A stretch of DNA of 64,000 nucleotides from Pyrrhosoma nymphula (GCA_963573305.1 OY754327.1:183094386-183158385), one strand, 5' to 3'; counted from the stretch's first letter, positions 45,831 through 61,200 are shown. Notes: generated by a model not told the origin, from the letters alone. Program-made: numbers and translations.

Positions 45831-48800
45831 AAAAAACATGATACTCGAGAAATAAACCCACCGTATCTTAAACGTCGTCGTTGCCGTGCTCTTAAAATCA
45901 CTGGTGCCTTTATTTTGAGATGCTGAGTTCCCCGGGTCAATCCCACCTCGGGTCATTTACTTTTTTTGTTTAATAATTTTTACCTCCAGTTAACTCCGAT
46001 TTATATATTATTTGGAAATTTAAAGAAGGAACAATTAATAAAAATTTAAAGCAATAATTAAAAAACATGATACTCGAGAAATAAACATACCGTATCTTAA
46101 ACGTCCTCGTGGCCGTGCTCTTTAAATCACTGGTGCCTTTATTTTGAGATGCTAAGTTCCCCGGGTCAATCCCACCTCGGGTCATTTACTTTTTTTGTTT
46201 AATAATTTTTACCTCCAGTTAACTCCGATTTATATATTATTTGGAAATTTAAAGAAGGAACAATTAATAAAAATTTAAAGCAATAATTAAAAAACATGAT
46301 ACTCGAGAAATAAACCCAACTTATCTTAAACGTCGTCGTGGCCGTGCTCTTTAAATCACTGGTGCCTTTATTTTGAGATGCTGGGTTCCCCGGGTCAATC
46401 CCACCTCGGGTCATTTACTTTTTTTGTTTAATAATTTTTACCTCCAGTTAACTCCGATTTATATATTATTTGGAAATTTAAAGAAGGAACAATTAATAAA
46501 AATTTAAAGCAATAATTAAAAAACATGATACTCGAGAAATAAACCCAACGTATCTTAAACGTCGTCGTGGCCGTGCCCTTTAAATCACTGGTGCCTTTAT
46601 TTTGAGATGCTGAGTTCCCCGGGTCAATCCCACCTCGGGTCATTTACTTTTTTTGCTTAATACTTTTACCTCCAGTTAACTCCGATTTATATATTATTTG
46701 GAAATTTAAAGAAGGAACAATTAATAAAAATTTAAAGCAATAATTAAAAAACATGATACTCGAGAAATAAACCCAACGTATCTTAAACGTCGTCGTGGCC
46801 GTGCTCTTTAAATCACTGGTGCCTTTATTTTGAGATGCTGGGTTCCCCGGGTCAATCCCACCTCGGGTCATTTACTTTTTTTGTTTAATAATTTTTACCT
46901 CCAGTTAACTCCGATTTATATATTATTTGGAAATTTAAAGAAGGAACAATTAATAAAAATTTAAAGCAATAATTAAAAAACATGATACTCGAGAAATAAA
47001 CCCACCGTATCTTAAACGTCGTCGTGGCCGTGCTCGTTATATCGATGGTGCCTTTATTTTGAATTGCTGAGCTCCCCGGGTCAATCGCACCTCGGGTCAT
47101 TTACTTTTTTTGTTTAATAATTTTTACCCCTCCAGTTAACTCCGATTTATATATTATTTGGAAATTTAAAGAAGGAACAATTAATAAAAATTTAAAGCAA
47201 TAATTAAAAAACATGATACTCGAGAAATAAACCCAACGTATCTTAAACGTCGTCGTGGCCGTGCTCTTTAAATCTCTGGTGCCTTTATTTTAAAATGCTG
47301 AGTTCCCCGGGTCAATCCCACCTCGGGTCATTTACTTTTTTTGTTTAATAATTTTTACCTCCAGTTAACTCCAATTTATATATTATTTGGAAAAATAAAG
47401 AAGGAACAAATAATAAAAATTTAAAGCAATAATTAAAAAACATGATACTCGAGAAATAAACCCAACGTATCTTAAACGTCCTCGTGGCCGTGCTCTTTAA
47501 ATCACTGGTGCCTTTATTTTGAGATGCTGATTTCCCCGGGTCAATCCCACCTCGGGTCATTTACTTTTTTTGTTTAATAATTTTTACCTCCAGTTAACTC
47601 CGATTTATATATTATTTGGAAATTTAAAGAAGGAACAATTAATAAAAATTTAAAGCAATAATTAAAAAACTTGATACTCGAGAAATAAACCCAACATATC
47701 TTAAACGTCGTCGTGGCCGTGCTCTTTAAATCACTGGTGCCTTTATTTTGAGATGCTGAGTTCCCCGGGTCAATCCCACCTCGGGACATTTACTTTTTTT
47801 GTTTAATAATTTTTACCTCCAGTTAACTCCGATTTATATATTATTTGGAAATTTAAAGAAGGAACAATTAATAAAAATTTAAAGCAATAATTAAAAAACA
47901 TGATACTCGAGAAATAAACATACCGTATCTTAAACGTCCTCGTGGCCGTGCTCTTTAAATCACTGGTGCCTTTATTTTGAGATGCTGAGTTCCCCGGGTC
48001 AATCCCACCTCCGGTCATTTACTTTTTTTGTTTAATAATTTTTACCTCCAGTTAACTCCGATTTATATATTATTTGGAAATTTAAAGAAGGAACAATTAA
48101 TAAAAATTTAAAGCAATAATTAAAAAACATGATACTCGAGAAATAAACCCAACGTATCTTAAACGTCGTCGTGGCCGTGCTCTTTAAATCACTGGTGCCT
48201 TTATTTTGAGATGCTGGGTTCCCCGGGTCAATCCCACCTCGGGTCATTTACTTTTTTTGTTTAATAATTTTTACCTCCAGTTAACTCCGATTTATATATT
48301 ATTTGGAAATTTAAAGAAGGAACAATTAATAAAAATTTAAAGCAATAATTAAAAAACATGATACTCGAGAAATAAACCCAACATATCTTAAACGTCGTCG
48401 TGGCCGTGCTCTTTAAATCACTGGTGCCTTTATTTTGAGATGCTGAGTTCCCCGGGTCAATCCCACCTCGGGACATTTACTTTTTTTGTTTAATAATTTT
48501 TACCTCCAGTTAACTCCGATTTATATATTATTTGGAAATTTAAAGAAGGAACAATTAATAAAAATTTAAAGCAATAATTAAAAAACATGATACTCGAGAA
48601 ATAAACATACCGTATCTTAAACGTCCTCGTGGCCGTGCTCTTTAAATCACTGGTGCCTTTATTTTGAGATGCTGAGTTCCCCGGGTCAATCCCACCTCCG
48701 GTCATTTACTTTTTTTGTTTAATAATTTTTACCTCCAGTTAACTCCGATTTATATATTATTTGGAAATTTAAAGAAGGAACAATTAATAAAAATTTAAAG

Positions 48801-50040
48801 CAATAATTAAAAAACATGATACTCGAGAAATAAACCCAACGTATCTTAAACGTCGTCGTGGCCGTGCTCTTTAAATCACTGGTGCCTTTATTTTGAGATG
48901 CTGGGTTCCCCGGGTCAATCCCACCTCGGGTCATTTACTTTTTTTGTTTAATAATTTTTACCTCCAGTTAACTCCGATTTATATATTATTTGGAAATTTA
49001 AAGAAGGAACAATTAATAAAAATTTAAAGCAATAATTAAAAAACATGATACTCGAGAAATAAACCCAACATATCTTAAACGTCGTCGTGGCCGTGCTCTT
49101 TAAATCACTGGTGCCTTTATTTTGAGATGCTGAGTTCCCCGGGTCAATCCCACCTCGGGACATTTACTTTTTTTGTTTAATAATTTTTACCTCCAGTTAA
49201 CTCCGATTTATATATTATTTGGAAATTTAAAGAAGGAACAATTAATAAAAATTTAAAGCAATAATTATAAAACTAGATACTCGAGAAATAAACATACCGT
49301 ATCTTAAACGTCCTCGTGGCCGTGCTCTTTAAATCACTGGTGCCTTTATTTTGAGATGCTGAGTTCCCCGGGTCAATCCCACCTCCGGTCATTTACTTTT
49401 TTTGTTTAATAATTTTTACCTCCAGTTAACTCCGATTTATATATTATTTGGAAATTTAAAGAAGGAACAATTAATAAAAATTTAAAGCAATAATTAAAAA
49501 ACATGATACTCGAGAAATAAACATACCGTATCTTAAACGTCGTCGTGGCCGTGCTCTTAAAATCACTGGTGCCTTTATTTTGAGATGCTAAGTTCCCCGG
49601 GTCAATCCCACCTCGGGTCATTTACTTTTTTTGTTTAATAATTTTTACCTCCAGTTAACTCCGATTTATATATTATTTGGAAATTTAAAGAAGGAACAGC
49701 TAATAAAAATTTAAAGCAATAATTAAAAAACATGATACTCGAGAAATAAACCCAACGTATCTTAAACGTCGTCGTGGCCGTGCCCTTTAAATCACTGGTG
49801 CCTTTATTTTGAGATGCTGAGTTCCCCGGGTCAATCCCACCTCGGGTCATTTACTTTTTTTGCTTAATACTTTTACCTCCAGTTAACTCCGATTTATATA
49901 TTATTTGGAAATTTAAAGAAGGAACAATTAATAAAAATTTAAAGCAATAATTAAAAAACATGATACTCGAGAAATAAACCCAACGTATCTTAAACGTGGT
50001 CGTGGCCGTGCTCTTTAAATCACTGGTGCCTTTATTTTGA

Positions 50041-50335
50041 GATGCTGAGTTAGGGTCATTTACTTTTTTTGTTTAATAATTTTTACCTCCAGTTAACTCC
50101 GATTCCCAACTCGTATCATTTACTTTTTCTTCGTAAAACGTCTGGTCCTGGTTGAGATACTGAGTTCCCTGGTTCAATCCCACCTCGTATAATTTACTTT
50201 TTTTAGTAAAATATATTTTAACACCAGTTATCTCTGAATTACATATTTTTTGGAACATAAAAGAAGGAACAACTAAAAAAAATTTAAAGCAATTTTTTAA
50301 AATCATAATACTCGGTAAATAACTCCATCGTATCT
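50041..50335 (+). repeat. Chimeric junction monomer, copy 1 of 4
   Basis: TGCTGAGTTAGGGTCATTTA lacks the B-box region. The unit then breaks at AACTCCGATTCCCAACTCGT into a second fragment with AAACGTCTGGTCCTGGTTGA, and then into the divergent GTTCCCTGGTTCAATCCC type. The identical compound junction recurs near 55,870, 57,588 and 60,898. It is a unique rearrangement later copied as part of larger blocks. Confidence 0.85.
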
Positions 50336-50642
50336 ATAACGTCGTCGTGGCCGTGCTCTTTAAATCACTGGTGCCTATATTTTGAGATGCTGAGTTCCCC
50401 GGGTCAATCCCACCTCGGGTCATTTACTTTTTTTGTTTAATAATTTTTACCTCCAGTTAACTCCGATTTATATATTATTTGGAAAAATAAAGAAGGAACA
50501 ACTAAAAAAAATTTAAAGCAATTTTTTAAAATCATAATACTCGGTAAATAACTCCATCGTATCTATAACGTCGTCGTGGCCGTGCTCTTTAAATCACTGG
50601 TGCCTATATTTTGAGATGCTGAGTTCCCCTGGTCAATCCCAC

Positions 50643-53184
50643 CTCGGGTCATTTACTTTTTTTGTTTAATAATTTTTACCTCCAGTTAACTCCGATTTAT
50701 ATATTATTTGGAAAAATAAAGAAGGAACAATTAATAAAAATTTAAAGCAACAATTAAAAAACATGATACTCGAGAAATAAACCCAACGTATCTTAAACGT
50801 CGTCGTGGCCGTGCTCTTTAAATCACTGGTGCCTTTATTTTGAGATGCTGAGTTCCCCGGGTCAATCCCACCTCGGGTCATTTACTTTTTTTGTTTAATA
50901 ATTTTTACCTCCAGTTAACTCCGATTTATATATTATTTGGAAAAATAAAGAAGGAACAATTAATAAAAATTTAAAGCAACAATTAAAAAACATGATACTC
51001 TAGAAATAAACCCAACGTATCTCAAACGTCGTCGTGGCCGTGCTCTTTAAATCACTGGTGCCTTTATTTTGAGATGCTGAGTTCCCCGGGTCAATCCCAC
51101 CTCGGGTCATTTACTTTTTTTGTTTAATAATTTTTACCTCCAGTTAACTCCGATTTATATATTATTTGGAAATTTAAAGAAGGAACAATTAATAAAAATT
51201 TAAAGCAACAATTAAAAAACATGATACTCGAGAAATAAACCCAACGTATCTTAAACGTCGTCGTGGCCGTGCTCTTTAAATCACTGGTGCCTATATTTTG
51301 AGATGCTGAGTTCCCCTGGTCAATCCCACCTCGGGTCATTTACTTTTTTTGTTTAATAATTTTTACCTCCAGTTAACTCCGATTTATATATTATTTGGAA
51401 ATTTAAAGAAGGAACAATTAATAAAAATTTAAAGCAACAATTAAAAAACATGATACTCGAGAAATAAACCCAACGTATCTCATACGTCGTCGTGGCCGTG
51501 CTCTTTAAATCACTGGTGCCTTTATTTTGAGATGCTGAGTTCCCCGGGTCAATCCCACCTCGGGTCATTTACTTTTTTTGTTTAATAATTTTTACCTCCA
51601 GTTAACTCCGATTTATATATTATTTGGAAATTTAAAGAAGGAACAATTAATAAAAATTTAAAGCAACAATTAAAAAACATGATACTCGAGAAATAACCCC
51701 AACGTATCTTAAACGTCGTCGTGGCCGTGCTCTTTAAATCACTGGTGCCTATATTTTGAGATGCTGAGTTCCCCTGGTCAATCCCACCTCGGGTCATTTA
51801 CTTTTTTTGTTTAATAATTTTTACCTCCAGTTAACTCCGATTTATATATTATTTGGAAATTTAAAGAAGGAACAATTAATAAAAATTTAAAGCAACAATT
51901 AAAAAACATGATACTCGAGAAATAAACCCAACGTATCTCAAACGTCGTCGTGGCCGTGCTCTTTAAATCACTGGTGCCTTTATTTTGAGATGCTGAGTTC
52001 CCCGGGTCAATCCCACCTCGGGTCATTTACTTTTTTTGTTTAATAATTTTTACCTCCAGTTAACTCCGATTTATATATTATTTGGAAATTTAAAGAAGGA
52101 ACAATTAATAAAAATTTAAAGCAACAATTAAAAAACATGATACTCGAGAAATAAACCCAACGTATCTTAAACGTCGTCGTGGCCGTGCTCTTTAAATCAC
52201 TGGTGCCTTTATTTTGAGATGCTGAGTTCCCCGGGTCAATCCCACCTCGGGTCATTTACTTTTTTTGTTTAATAATTTTTACCTCCAGTTAACTCCGATT
52301 TATATATTATTTGGAAATTTAAAGAAGGAACAATTAATAAAAATTTAAAGCAACATATAAAAAACATGATACTCGAGAAATAAACCCAACGTATCTCAAA
52401 CGTCGTCGTGGCCGTGCTCTTTAAATCACTGGTGCCTTTATTTTGAGATGCTGAGTTCCCCGGGTCAATCCCACCTCGGGTCATTTACTTTTTTTGTTTA
52501 ATAATTTTTACCTCCAGTTAACTCCGATTTATATATTATTTGGAAATTTAAAGAAGGAACAATTAATAAAAATTTAAAGCAACAATTAAAAAACATGATA
52601 CTCGAGAAATAAACCCAACGTATCTTAAACGTCGTCGTGGCCGTGCTCTTTAAATCACTGGTGCCTATATTTTGAGATGCTGAGTTCCCCTGGTCAATCC
52701 CACCTCGGGTCATTTACTTTTTTTGTTTAATAATTTTTACCTCCAGTTAACTCCGATTTATATATTATTTGGAAATTTAAAGAAGGAACAATTAATAAAA
52801 ATTTAAAGCAACAATTAAAAAACATGATACTCGAGAAATAAACCCAACGTATCTCAAACGTCGTCGTGGCCGTGCTCTTTAAATCACTGGTGCCTTTATT
52901 TTGAGATGCTGAGTTCCCCGGGTCAATCCCACCTCGGGTCATTTACTTTTTTTGTTTAATAATTTTTACCTCCAGTTAACTCCGATTTATATATTATTTG
53001 GAAATTTAAAGAAGGAACAATTAATAAAAATTTAAAGCAACAATTAAAAAACATGATACTCGAGAAATAAACCCAACGTATCTCAAACGTCGTCGTGGCC
53101 GTGCTCTTTAAATCACTGGTGCCTTTATTTTGAGATGCTGAGTTCCCCGGGTCAATCCCACCTCGGGTCATTTACTTTTTTTGT
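50643..53184 (+). repeat. Locally amplified sub-family with a 458-bp dimer
   Basis: About eleven consecutive units share AAAGCAACAATT in place of AAAGCAATAATT. From 51,124 they tend to alternate between a CTTAAACG + GCCTATATTTT + CCCCTGGTC type and a CTCAAACG + GCCTTTATTTT + CCCCGGGTC type, giving a two-monomer period of 458 bp (51,124/51,353, 51,582/51,811, 52,498/52,727). This is the most recent-looking expansion in the window. Confidence 0.8.
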
Positions 53185-53199
53185 TTAATAATTTTTACC

Positions 53200-56100
53200 T
53201 CCAGTTAACTCCGATTTATATATTATTTGGAAATTTAAAGAAGGAACAATTAATAAAAATTTAAAGCAATAATTAAAAAACATGATACTCGAGAAATAAA
53301 CCCAACGTATCTTAAACGTCGTCGTGGCCGTGCTCTTTAAATCACTGGTGCCTTTATTTTGAGATGCTGAGTTCCCCTGGTCAATCCCATCTCGAGTCAT
53401 TTACTTTTTTTGTTTAATAATTTTTACCTCCAGTTAACTCCGATTTATATATTATTTGGAAATTTAAAGAAGGAACAATTAATAAAAATTTAAAGCAATA
53501 ATTAAAAAACATGATACTCGAGCAATAAACATACCGTATCTTAAACGTCCTCGTGGCCGTGCTCTTTAAATCACTGGTGCCTTTATTTTGAGATGCTGAG
53601 TTCCCCGGGTCAATCCCACCTCCGGTCATTTACTTTTTTTGTTTTATAATTTTTACCTCCAGTTAACTCCGATTTATATATTATTTGGAAATTTAAAGAA
53701 GGAACAATTAATAAAAATTTAAAGCAATAATTAAAAAACATGATACTCGAGAAATAAACCCAACGTATCTTAAACGTCGTCGTGGCCGTGCTCTTTAAAT
53801 CACTGGTGCCTTTATTTTGAGATGCTGAGTTCCCCGGGTCAATCCCACCTCGGGTCATTTACTTTTTTTGTTTAATAATTTTTACCTCCAGTTAACTCCG
53901 ATTTATATATTATTTGGAAATTTAAAGAAGGAACAATTAATAAAAATTTAAAGCAATAGTTAAAAAACATAATACTCGAGAAATAAACCCAACGTATCTT
54001 AAACGTCGTCGTGGCCGAGCTCTTTAAATCACTGGTGCCTTTATTTTGAGATGCTGAGTTTCCCGGGTCAATCCCACCTCGGGTCATTTACTTTTTTTGT
54101 TTAATAATTTTTACCCCTCCAGTTAACTCCGATTTATATATTATTTGGAAATTTAAAGAAGGAACAATTAATAAAAATTTAAAGCAATAATTAAAAAACA
54201 TGATACTCGAGAAATAAACCCAACGTATCTTAAACGTCGTCGTGGCCGTGCTCTTTAAATCACTGGTGCCTTTATTTTGAGATGCTGAGTTCCCCGGGTC
54301 AATCCCACCTAGGGTCATTTACTTTTTTTGTTTAATAATTTTTACCTCCAGTTAACTCCAATTTATATATTAATTGGAAAAATAAAGAAGGAACAATTAA
54401 TAAAAATTTAAACCAATAATTAAAAAACATGATACTCGAGAAATAAACCCAACGTATCTTAAACGTCCTCGTGGCCGTGCTCTTTAAATCACTGGTGCCT
54501 TTATTTTGAGATGCTGATATCCCCGGGTCAATCCCACCTCGGGTCATTTACTTTTTTTGTTTAATAATTTTTACCTCCAGTTAACTCCGATTTATATATT
54601 ATTTGGAAATTTAAAGAAGGAACAATTAATAAAAATTTAAAGCAATAATTAAAAAACTTGATACTCGAGAAATAAACCCAACATATCTTAAACGTCGTCG
54701 TGGCCGTGCTCTTTAAATCACTGGTGCCTTTATTTTGAGATGCTGAGTTCCCCTGGTCAATCCCACCTCGGGACATTTACTTTTTTTGTTTAATAATTTT
54801 TACCCCTCCAGTTATCTCCGATTTATATATTATTTGGAAATTTAAAGAAGGAACAATTAATAAAAATTTAAAGCAATAATTAAAAAACATGATACTCGAG
54901 AAATAAACATACCGTATCTTAAACGTCCTCGTGGCCGTGCTCTTTAAATCACTGGTGCCTTTATTTTTAGATGCTAAGTTCCCCGGGTCAATCCCACCTC
55001 GGGTCATTTACTTTTTTTGTTTAATAATTTTTACCTCCAGTTAACTCCGATTTATATATTATTTGGAAATTTAAAGAAGGAACAATTAATAAAAATTTAA
55101 AGCAATAATTAAAAAACATGATACTCGAGAAATAAACCCAACGTATCTTAAACGTCGTCGTGGCCGTGCTCTTTAAATCACTGGTGCCTTTATTTTGAGA
55201 TGCTGGGTTCCCCGGGTCAATCCCACCTCGGGTCATTTACTTTTTTTGTTTAATAATTTTTACCTCCAGTTAACTCCGATTAATATATTATTTGGAAATT
55301 TAAAGAAGGAACAATTAATAAAAATTTAAAGCAATAATTAAAAAACATGATACTCGAGAAATAAACGTCGTCGTGGCCGTGCTCTTTAAATCACTGGTGC
55401 CTTTATTTTGAGATGCTGGGTTCCCCGGGTCAATCCCACCTCGGGTCATTTACTTTTTTTGTTTAATAATTTTTACCTCCAGTTAACTCCGATTTATATA
55501 TTATTTGGAAATTTAAAGAAGGAACAATTAATAAAAATTTAAAGCAATAATTAAAAAACATGATACTCGAGAAATAAACCCAACGTATCTTAAACGTCGT
55601 CGTGGCCGTGCCCTTTAAATCACTGGTGCCTTTATTTTGAGATGCTGAGTTCCCCGGGTCAATCCCACCTCGGGTCATTTACTTTTTGTGCTTAATAATT
55701 TTTACCTCCAGTTAACTCCGATTTATATATTATTTGGAAATTTAAAGAAGGAACAATTAATAAAAATTTAAAGCAATAATTAAAAAACATGATACTCGAG
55801 AAATAAACCCAACGTATCTTAAACGTGGTCGTGGCCGTGCTCTTTAAATCACTGGTGCCTTTATTTTGAGATGCTGAGTTAGGGTCATTTACTTTTTTTG
55901 TTTAATAATTTTTACCTCCAGTTAACTCCGATTCCCAACTCGTATCATTTACTTTTTCTTCGTAAAACGTCTGGTCCTGGTTGAGATACTGAGTTCCCTG
56001 GTTCAATCCCACCTCGTATAATTTACTTTTTTTAGTAAAATATATTTTAACACCAGTTATCTCTGAATTACATATTTTTTGGAACATAAAAGAAGGAACA

Positions 56101-56430
56101 ACTAAAAAAAATTTAAAGCAATTTTTTAAAATCATAATACTCGGTAAATAACTCCATCGTATCTATAACGTCGTCGTGGCCGTGCTCTTTAAATCACTGG
56201 TGCCTATATTTTGAGATGCTGAGTTCCCCTGGTCAATCCCACCTCGGGTCATTTACTTTTTTTGTTTAATAATTTTTACCTCCAGTTAACTCCGACTTAT
56301 ATATTATTTGGAAATTTAAAGAAGGAACAATTAATAAAAATTTAAAGCAATAATTAAAAAACATGATACTCGAGAAATAAACCCAACGTATCTTAAACGT
56401 CGTCGTGGCCGTGCTCTTTAAATCACTGGT
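53200..56430 (+). repeat. Segmental duplication, first copy (offset 5,028 bp)
   Basis: Thirteen or so consecutive landmarks recur at exactly 5,028 bp, including rare private variants: TTTTATAATTTTTACC, ATTAATTGGAAAAATAAAG, TGCTGATATCCCCGGG, a monomer shortened to AAATAAACGTCGTCGTGG, the chimeric junction and CCGACTTATATATT. The second copy is 58,228-61,458. Confidence 0.9.
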
Positions 56431-58227
56431 GCCTTTATTTTGAGATGCTAAGTTCCCCGGGTCAATCCCACCTCGGGACATTTACTTTTTTTGTTTAATA
56501 ATTTTTACCTCCAGTTAACTCCGATTTATATATTATTTGGAAATTTAAAGAAGGAACAATTAATAAAAATTTAAAGCAATAATTAAAAAACTAGATACTC
56601 GAGAAATAAACATACCGTATCTTAAACGTCCTCGTGGCCGTGCTCTTTAAATCACTGGTGCCTTTATTTTGAGATGCTGAGTTCCCCGGGTCAATCCCAC
56701 CTCCGGTCATTTACTTTTTTTGTTTAATAATTTTTACCTCCAGTTAACTCCGATTTATATATTATTTGGAAATTTAAAGAAGGAACAATTAATAAAAATT
56801 TAAAGCAATAATTAAAAAACATGATACTCGAGAAATAAACATACCGTATCTTAAACGTCGTCGTGGCCGTGCTCTTAAAATCACTGGTGCCTTTATTTTG
56901 AGATGCTAAGTTCCCCGGGTCAATCCCACCTCGGGTCATTTACTTTTTTTGTTTAATAATTTTTACCTCCAGTTAACTCCGATTTATATATTATTTGGAA
57001 ATTTAAAGAAGGAACAATTAATAAAAATTTAAAGCAATAATTAAAAAACATGATACTCGAGAAATAAACCCAACGTATCTTAAACGTCGTCGTGGCCGTG
57101 CTCTTTAAATCACTGGTGCCTTTATTTTGAGATGCTGGGTTCCCCGGGTCAATCCCACCTCGGGTCATTTACTTTTTTTGTTTAATAATTTTTACCTCCA
57201 GTTAACTCCGATTTATATATTATTTGGAAATTTAAAGAAGGAACAGCTAATAAAAATTTAAAGCAATAATTAAAAAACATAATACTCGAGAAATAAACCC
57301 AACGTATCTTAAACGTCGTCGTGGCCGTGCCCTTTAAATCACTGGTGCCTTTATTTTGAGATGCTGAGTTCCCCGGGTCAATCCCACCTCGGGTCATTTA
57401 CTTTTTTTGCTTAATACTTTTACCTCCAGTTAACTCCGATTTATATATTATTTGGAAATTTAAAGAAGGAACAATTAATAAAAATTTAAAGCAATAATTA
57501 AAAAACATGATACTCGAGAAATAAACCCAACGTATCTTAAACGTGGTCGTGGCCGTGCTCTTTAAATCACTGGTGCCTTTATTTTGAGATGCTGAGTTAG
57601 GGTCATTTACTTTTTTTGTTTAATAATTTTTACCTCCAGTTAACTCCGATTCCCAACTCGTATCATTTACTTTTTCTTCGTAAAACGTCTGGTCCTGGTT
57701 GAGATACTGAGTTCCCTGGTTCAATCCCACCTCGTATAATTTACTTTTTTTAGTAAAATATATTTTAACACCAGTTATCTCTGAATTACATATTTTTTGG
57801 AACATAAAAGAAGGAACAACTAAAAAAAATTTAAAGCAATTTTTTAAAATCATAATACTCGGTAAATAACTCCATCGTATCTATAACGTCGTCGTGGCCG
57901 TGCTCTTTAAATCACTGGTGCCTATATTTTGAGATGCTGAGTTCCCCTGGTCAATCCCACCTCGGGTCATTTACTTTTTTTGTTTAATAATTTTTACCTC
58001 CAGTTAACTCCGATTTATATATTATTTGGAAATTTAAAGAAGGAACAATTAATAAAAATTTAAAGCAATAATTAAAAAACATGATACTCGAGAAATAAAC
58101 CCAACGTATCTTAAACGTCGTCGTGGCCGTGCTCTTTAAATCACTGGTGCCTTTATTTTGAGATGCTGAGTTCCCCGGGTCAATCCCACCTCGGGTCATT
58201 TACTTTTTTTGTTTAATAATTTTTACC

Positions 58228-61200
58228 TCCAGTTAACTCCGATTTATATATTATTTGGAAATTTAAAGAAGGAACAATTAATAAAAATTTAAAGCAATAA
58301 TTAAAAAACATGATACTCGAGAAATAAACCCAACGTATCTTAAACGTCGTCGTGGCCGTGCTCTTTAAATCACTGGTGCCTTTATTTTGAGATGCTGAGT
58401 TCCCCTGGTCAATCCCACCTCGAGTCATTTACTTTTTTTGTTTAATAATTTTTACCTCCAGTTAACTCCGATTTATATATTATTTGGAAATTTAAAGAAG
58501 GAACAATTAATAAAAATTTAAAGCAATAATTAAAAAACATGATACTCGAGAAATAAACATACCGTATCTTAAACGTCCTCGTGGCCGTGCTCTTTAAATC
58601 ACTGGTGCCTTTATTTTGAGATGCTGAGTTCCCCGGGTCAATCCCACCTCCGGTCATTTACTTTTTTTGTTTTATAATTTTTACCTCCAGTTAACTCCGA
58701 TTTATATATTATTTGGAAATTTAAAGAAGGAACAATTAATAAAAATTTAAAGCAATAATTAAAAAACATGATACTCGAGAAATAAACCCAACGTATCTTA
58801 AACGTCGTCGTGGCCGTGCTCTTTAAATCACTGGTGCCTTTATTTTGAGATGCTGAGTTCCCCGGGTCAATCCCACCTCGGGTCATTTACTTTTTTTGTT
58901 TAATAATTTTTACCTCCAGTTAACTCCGATTTATATATTATTTGGAAATTTAAAGAAGGAACAATTAATAAAAATTTAAAGCAATAATTAAAAAACATAA
59001 TACTCGAGAAATAAACCCAACGTATCTTAAACGTCGTCGTGGCCGAGCTCTTTAAATCACTGGTGCCTTTATTTTGAGATGCTGAGTTTCCCGGGTCAAT
59101 CCCACCTCGGGTCATTTACTTTTTTTGTTTAATAATTTTTACCCCTCCAGTTAACTCCGATTTATATATTATTTGGAAATTTAAAGAAGGAACAATTAAT
59201 AAAAATTTAAAGCAATAATTAAAAAACATGATACTCGAGAAATAAACCCAACGTATCTTAAACGTCGTCGTGGCCGTGCTCTTTAAATCACTGGTGCCTT
59301 TATTTTGAGATGCTGAGTTCCCCGGGTCAATCCCACCTAGGGTCATTTACTTTTTTTGTTTAATAATTTTTACCTCCAGTTAACTCCAATTTATATATTA
59401 ATTGGAAAAATAAAGAAGGAACAATTAATAAAAATTTAAACCAATAATTAAAAAACATGATACTCGAGAAATAAACCCAACGTATCTTAAACGTCCTCGT
59501 GGCCGTGCTCTTTAAATCACTGGTGCCTTTATTTTGAGATGCTGATATCCCCGGGTCAATCCCACCTCGGGTCATTTACTTTTTTTGTTTAATAATTTTT
59601 ACCTCCAGTTAACTCCGATTTATATATTATTTGGAAATTTAAAGAAGGAACAATTAATAAAAATTTAAAGCAATAATTAAAAAACTTGATACTCGAGAAA
59701 TAAACCCAACATATCTTAAACGTCGTCGTGGCCGTGCTCTTTAAATCACTGGTGCCTTTATTTTGAGATGCTGAGTTCCCCGGGTCAATCCCACCTCGGG
59801 ACATTTACTTTTTTTGTTTAATAATTTTTACCCCTCCAGTTAACTCCGATTTATATATTATTTGGAAATTTAAAGAAGGAACAATTAATAAAAATTTAAA
59901 GCAATAATTAAAAAACATGATACTCGAGAAATAAACATACCGTATCTTAAACGTCCTCGTGGCCGTGCTCTTTAAATCACTGGTGCCTTTATTTTGAGAT
60001 GCTAAGTTCCCCGGGTCAATCCCACCTCGGGTCATTTACTTTTTTTGTTTAATAATTTTTACCTCCAGTTAACTCCGATTTATATATTATTTGGAAATTT
60101 AAAGAAGGAACAATTAATAAAAATTTAAAGCAATAATTAAAAAACATGATACTCGAGAAATAAACCCAACGTATCTTAAACGTCGTCGTGGCCGTGCTCT
60201 TTAAATCACTGGTGCCTTTATTTTGAGATGCTGGGTTCCCCGGGTCAATCCCACCTCGGGTCATTTACTTTTTTTGTTTAATAATTTTTACCTCCAGTTA
60301 ACTCCGATTAATATATTATTTGGAAATTTAAAGAAGGAACAATTAATAAAAATTTAAAGCAATAATTAAAAAACATGATACTCGAGAAATAAACGTCGTC
60401 GTGGCCGTGCTCTTTAAATCACTGGTGCCTTTATTTTGAGATGCTGGGTTCCCCGGGTCAATCCCACCTCGGGTCATTTACTTTTTTTGTTTAATAATTT
60501 TTACCTCCAGTTAACTCCGATTTATATATTATTTGGAAATTTAAAGAAGGAACAATTAATAAAAATTTAAAGCAATAATTAAAAAACATGATACTCGAGA
60601 AATAAACCCAACGTATCTTAAACGTCGTCGTGGCCGTGCCCTTTAAATCACTGGTGCCTTTATTTTGAGATGCTGAGTTCCCCGGGTCAATCCCACCTCG
60701 GGTCATTTACTTTTTGTGCTTAATAATTTTTACCTCCAGTTAACTCCGATTTATATATTATTTGGAAATTTAAAGAAGGAACAATTAATAAAAATTTAAA
60801 GCAATAATTAAAAAACATGATACTCGAGAAATAAACCCAACGTATCTTAAACGTGGTCGTGGCCGTGCTCTTTAAATCACTGGTGCCTTTATTTTGAGAT
60901 GCTGAGTTAGGGTCATTTACTTTTTTTGTTTAATAATTTTTACCTCCAGTTAACTCCGATTCCCAACTCGTATCATTTACTTTTTCTTCGTAAAACGTCT
61001 GGTCCTGGTTGAGATACTGAGTTCCCTGGTTCAATCCCACCTCGTATAATTTACTTTTTTTAGTAAAATATATTTTAACACCAGTTATCTCTGAATTACA
61101 TATTTTTTGGAACATAAAAGAAGGAACAACTAAAAAAAATTTAAAGCAATTTTTTAAAATCATAATACTCGGTAAATAACTCCATCGTATCTATAACGTC

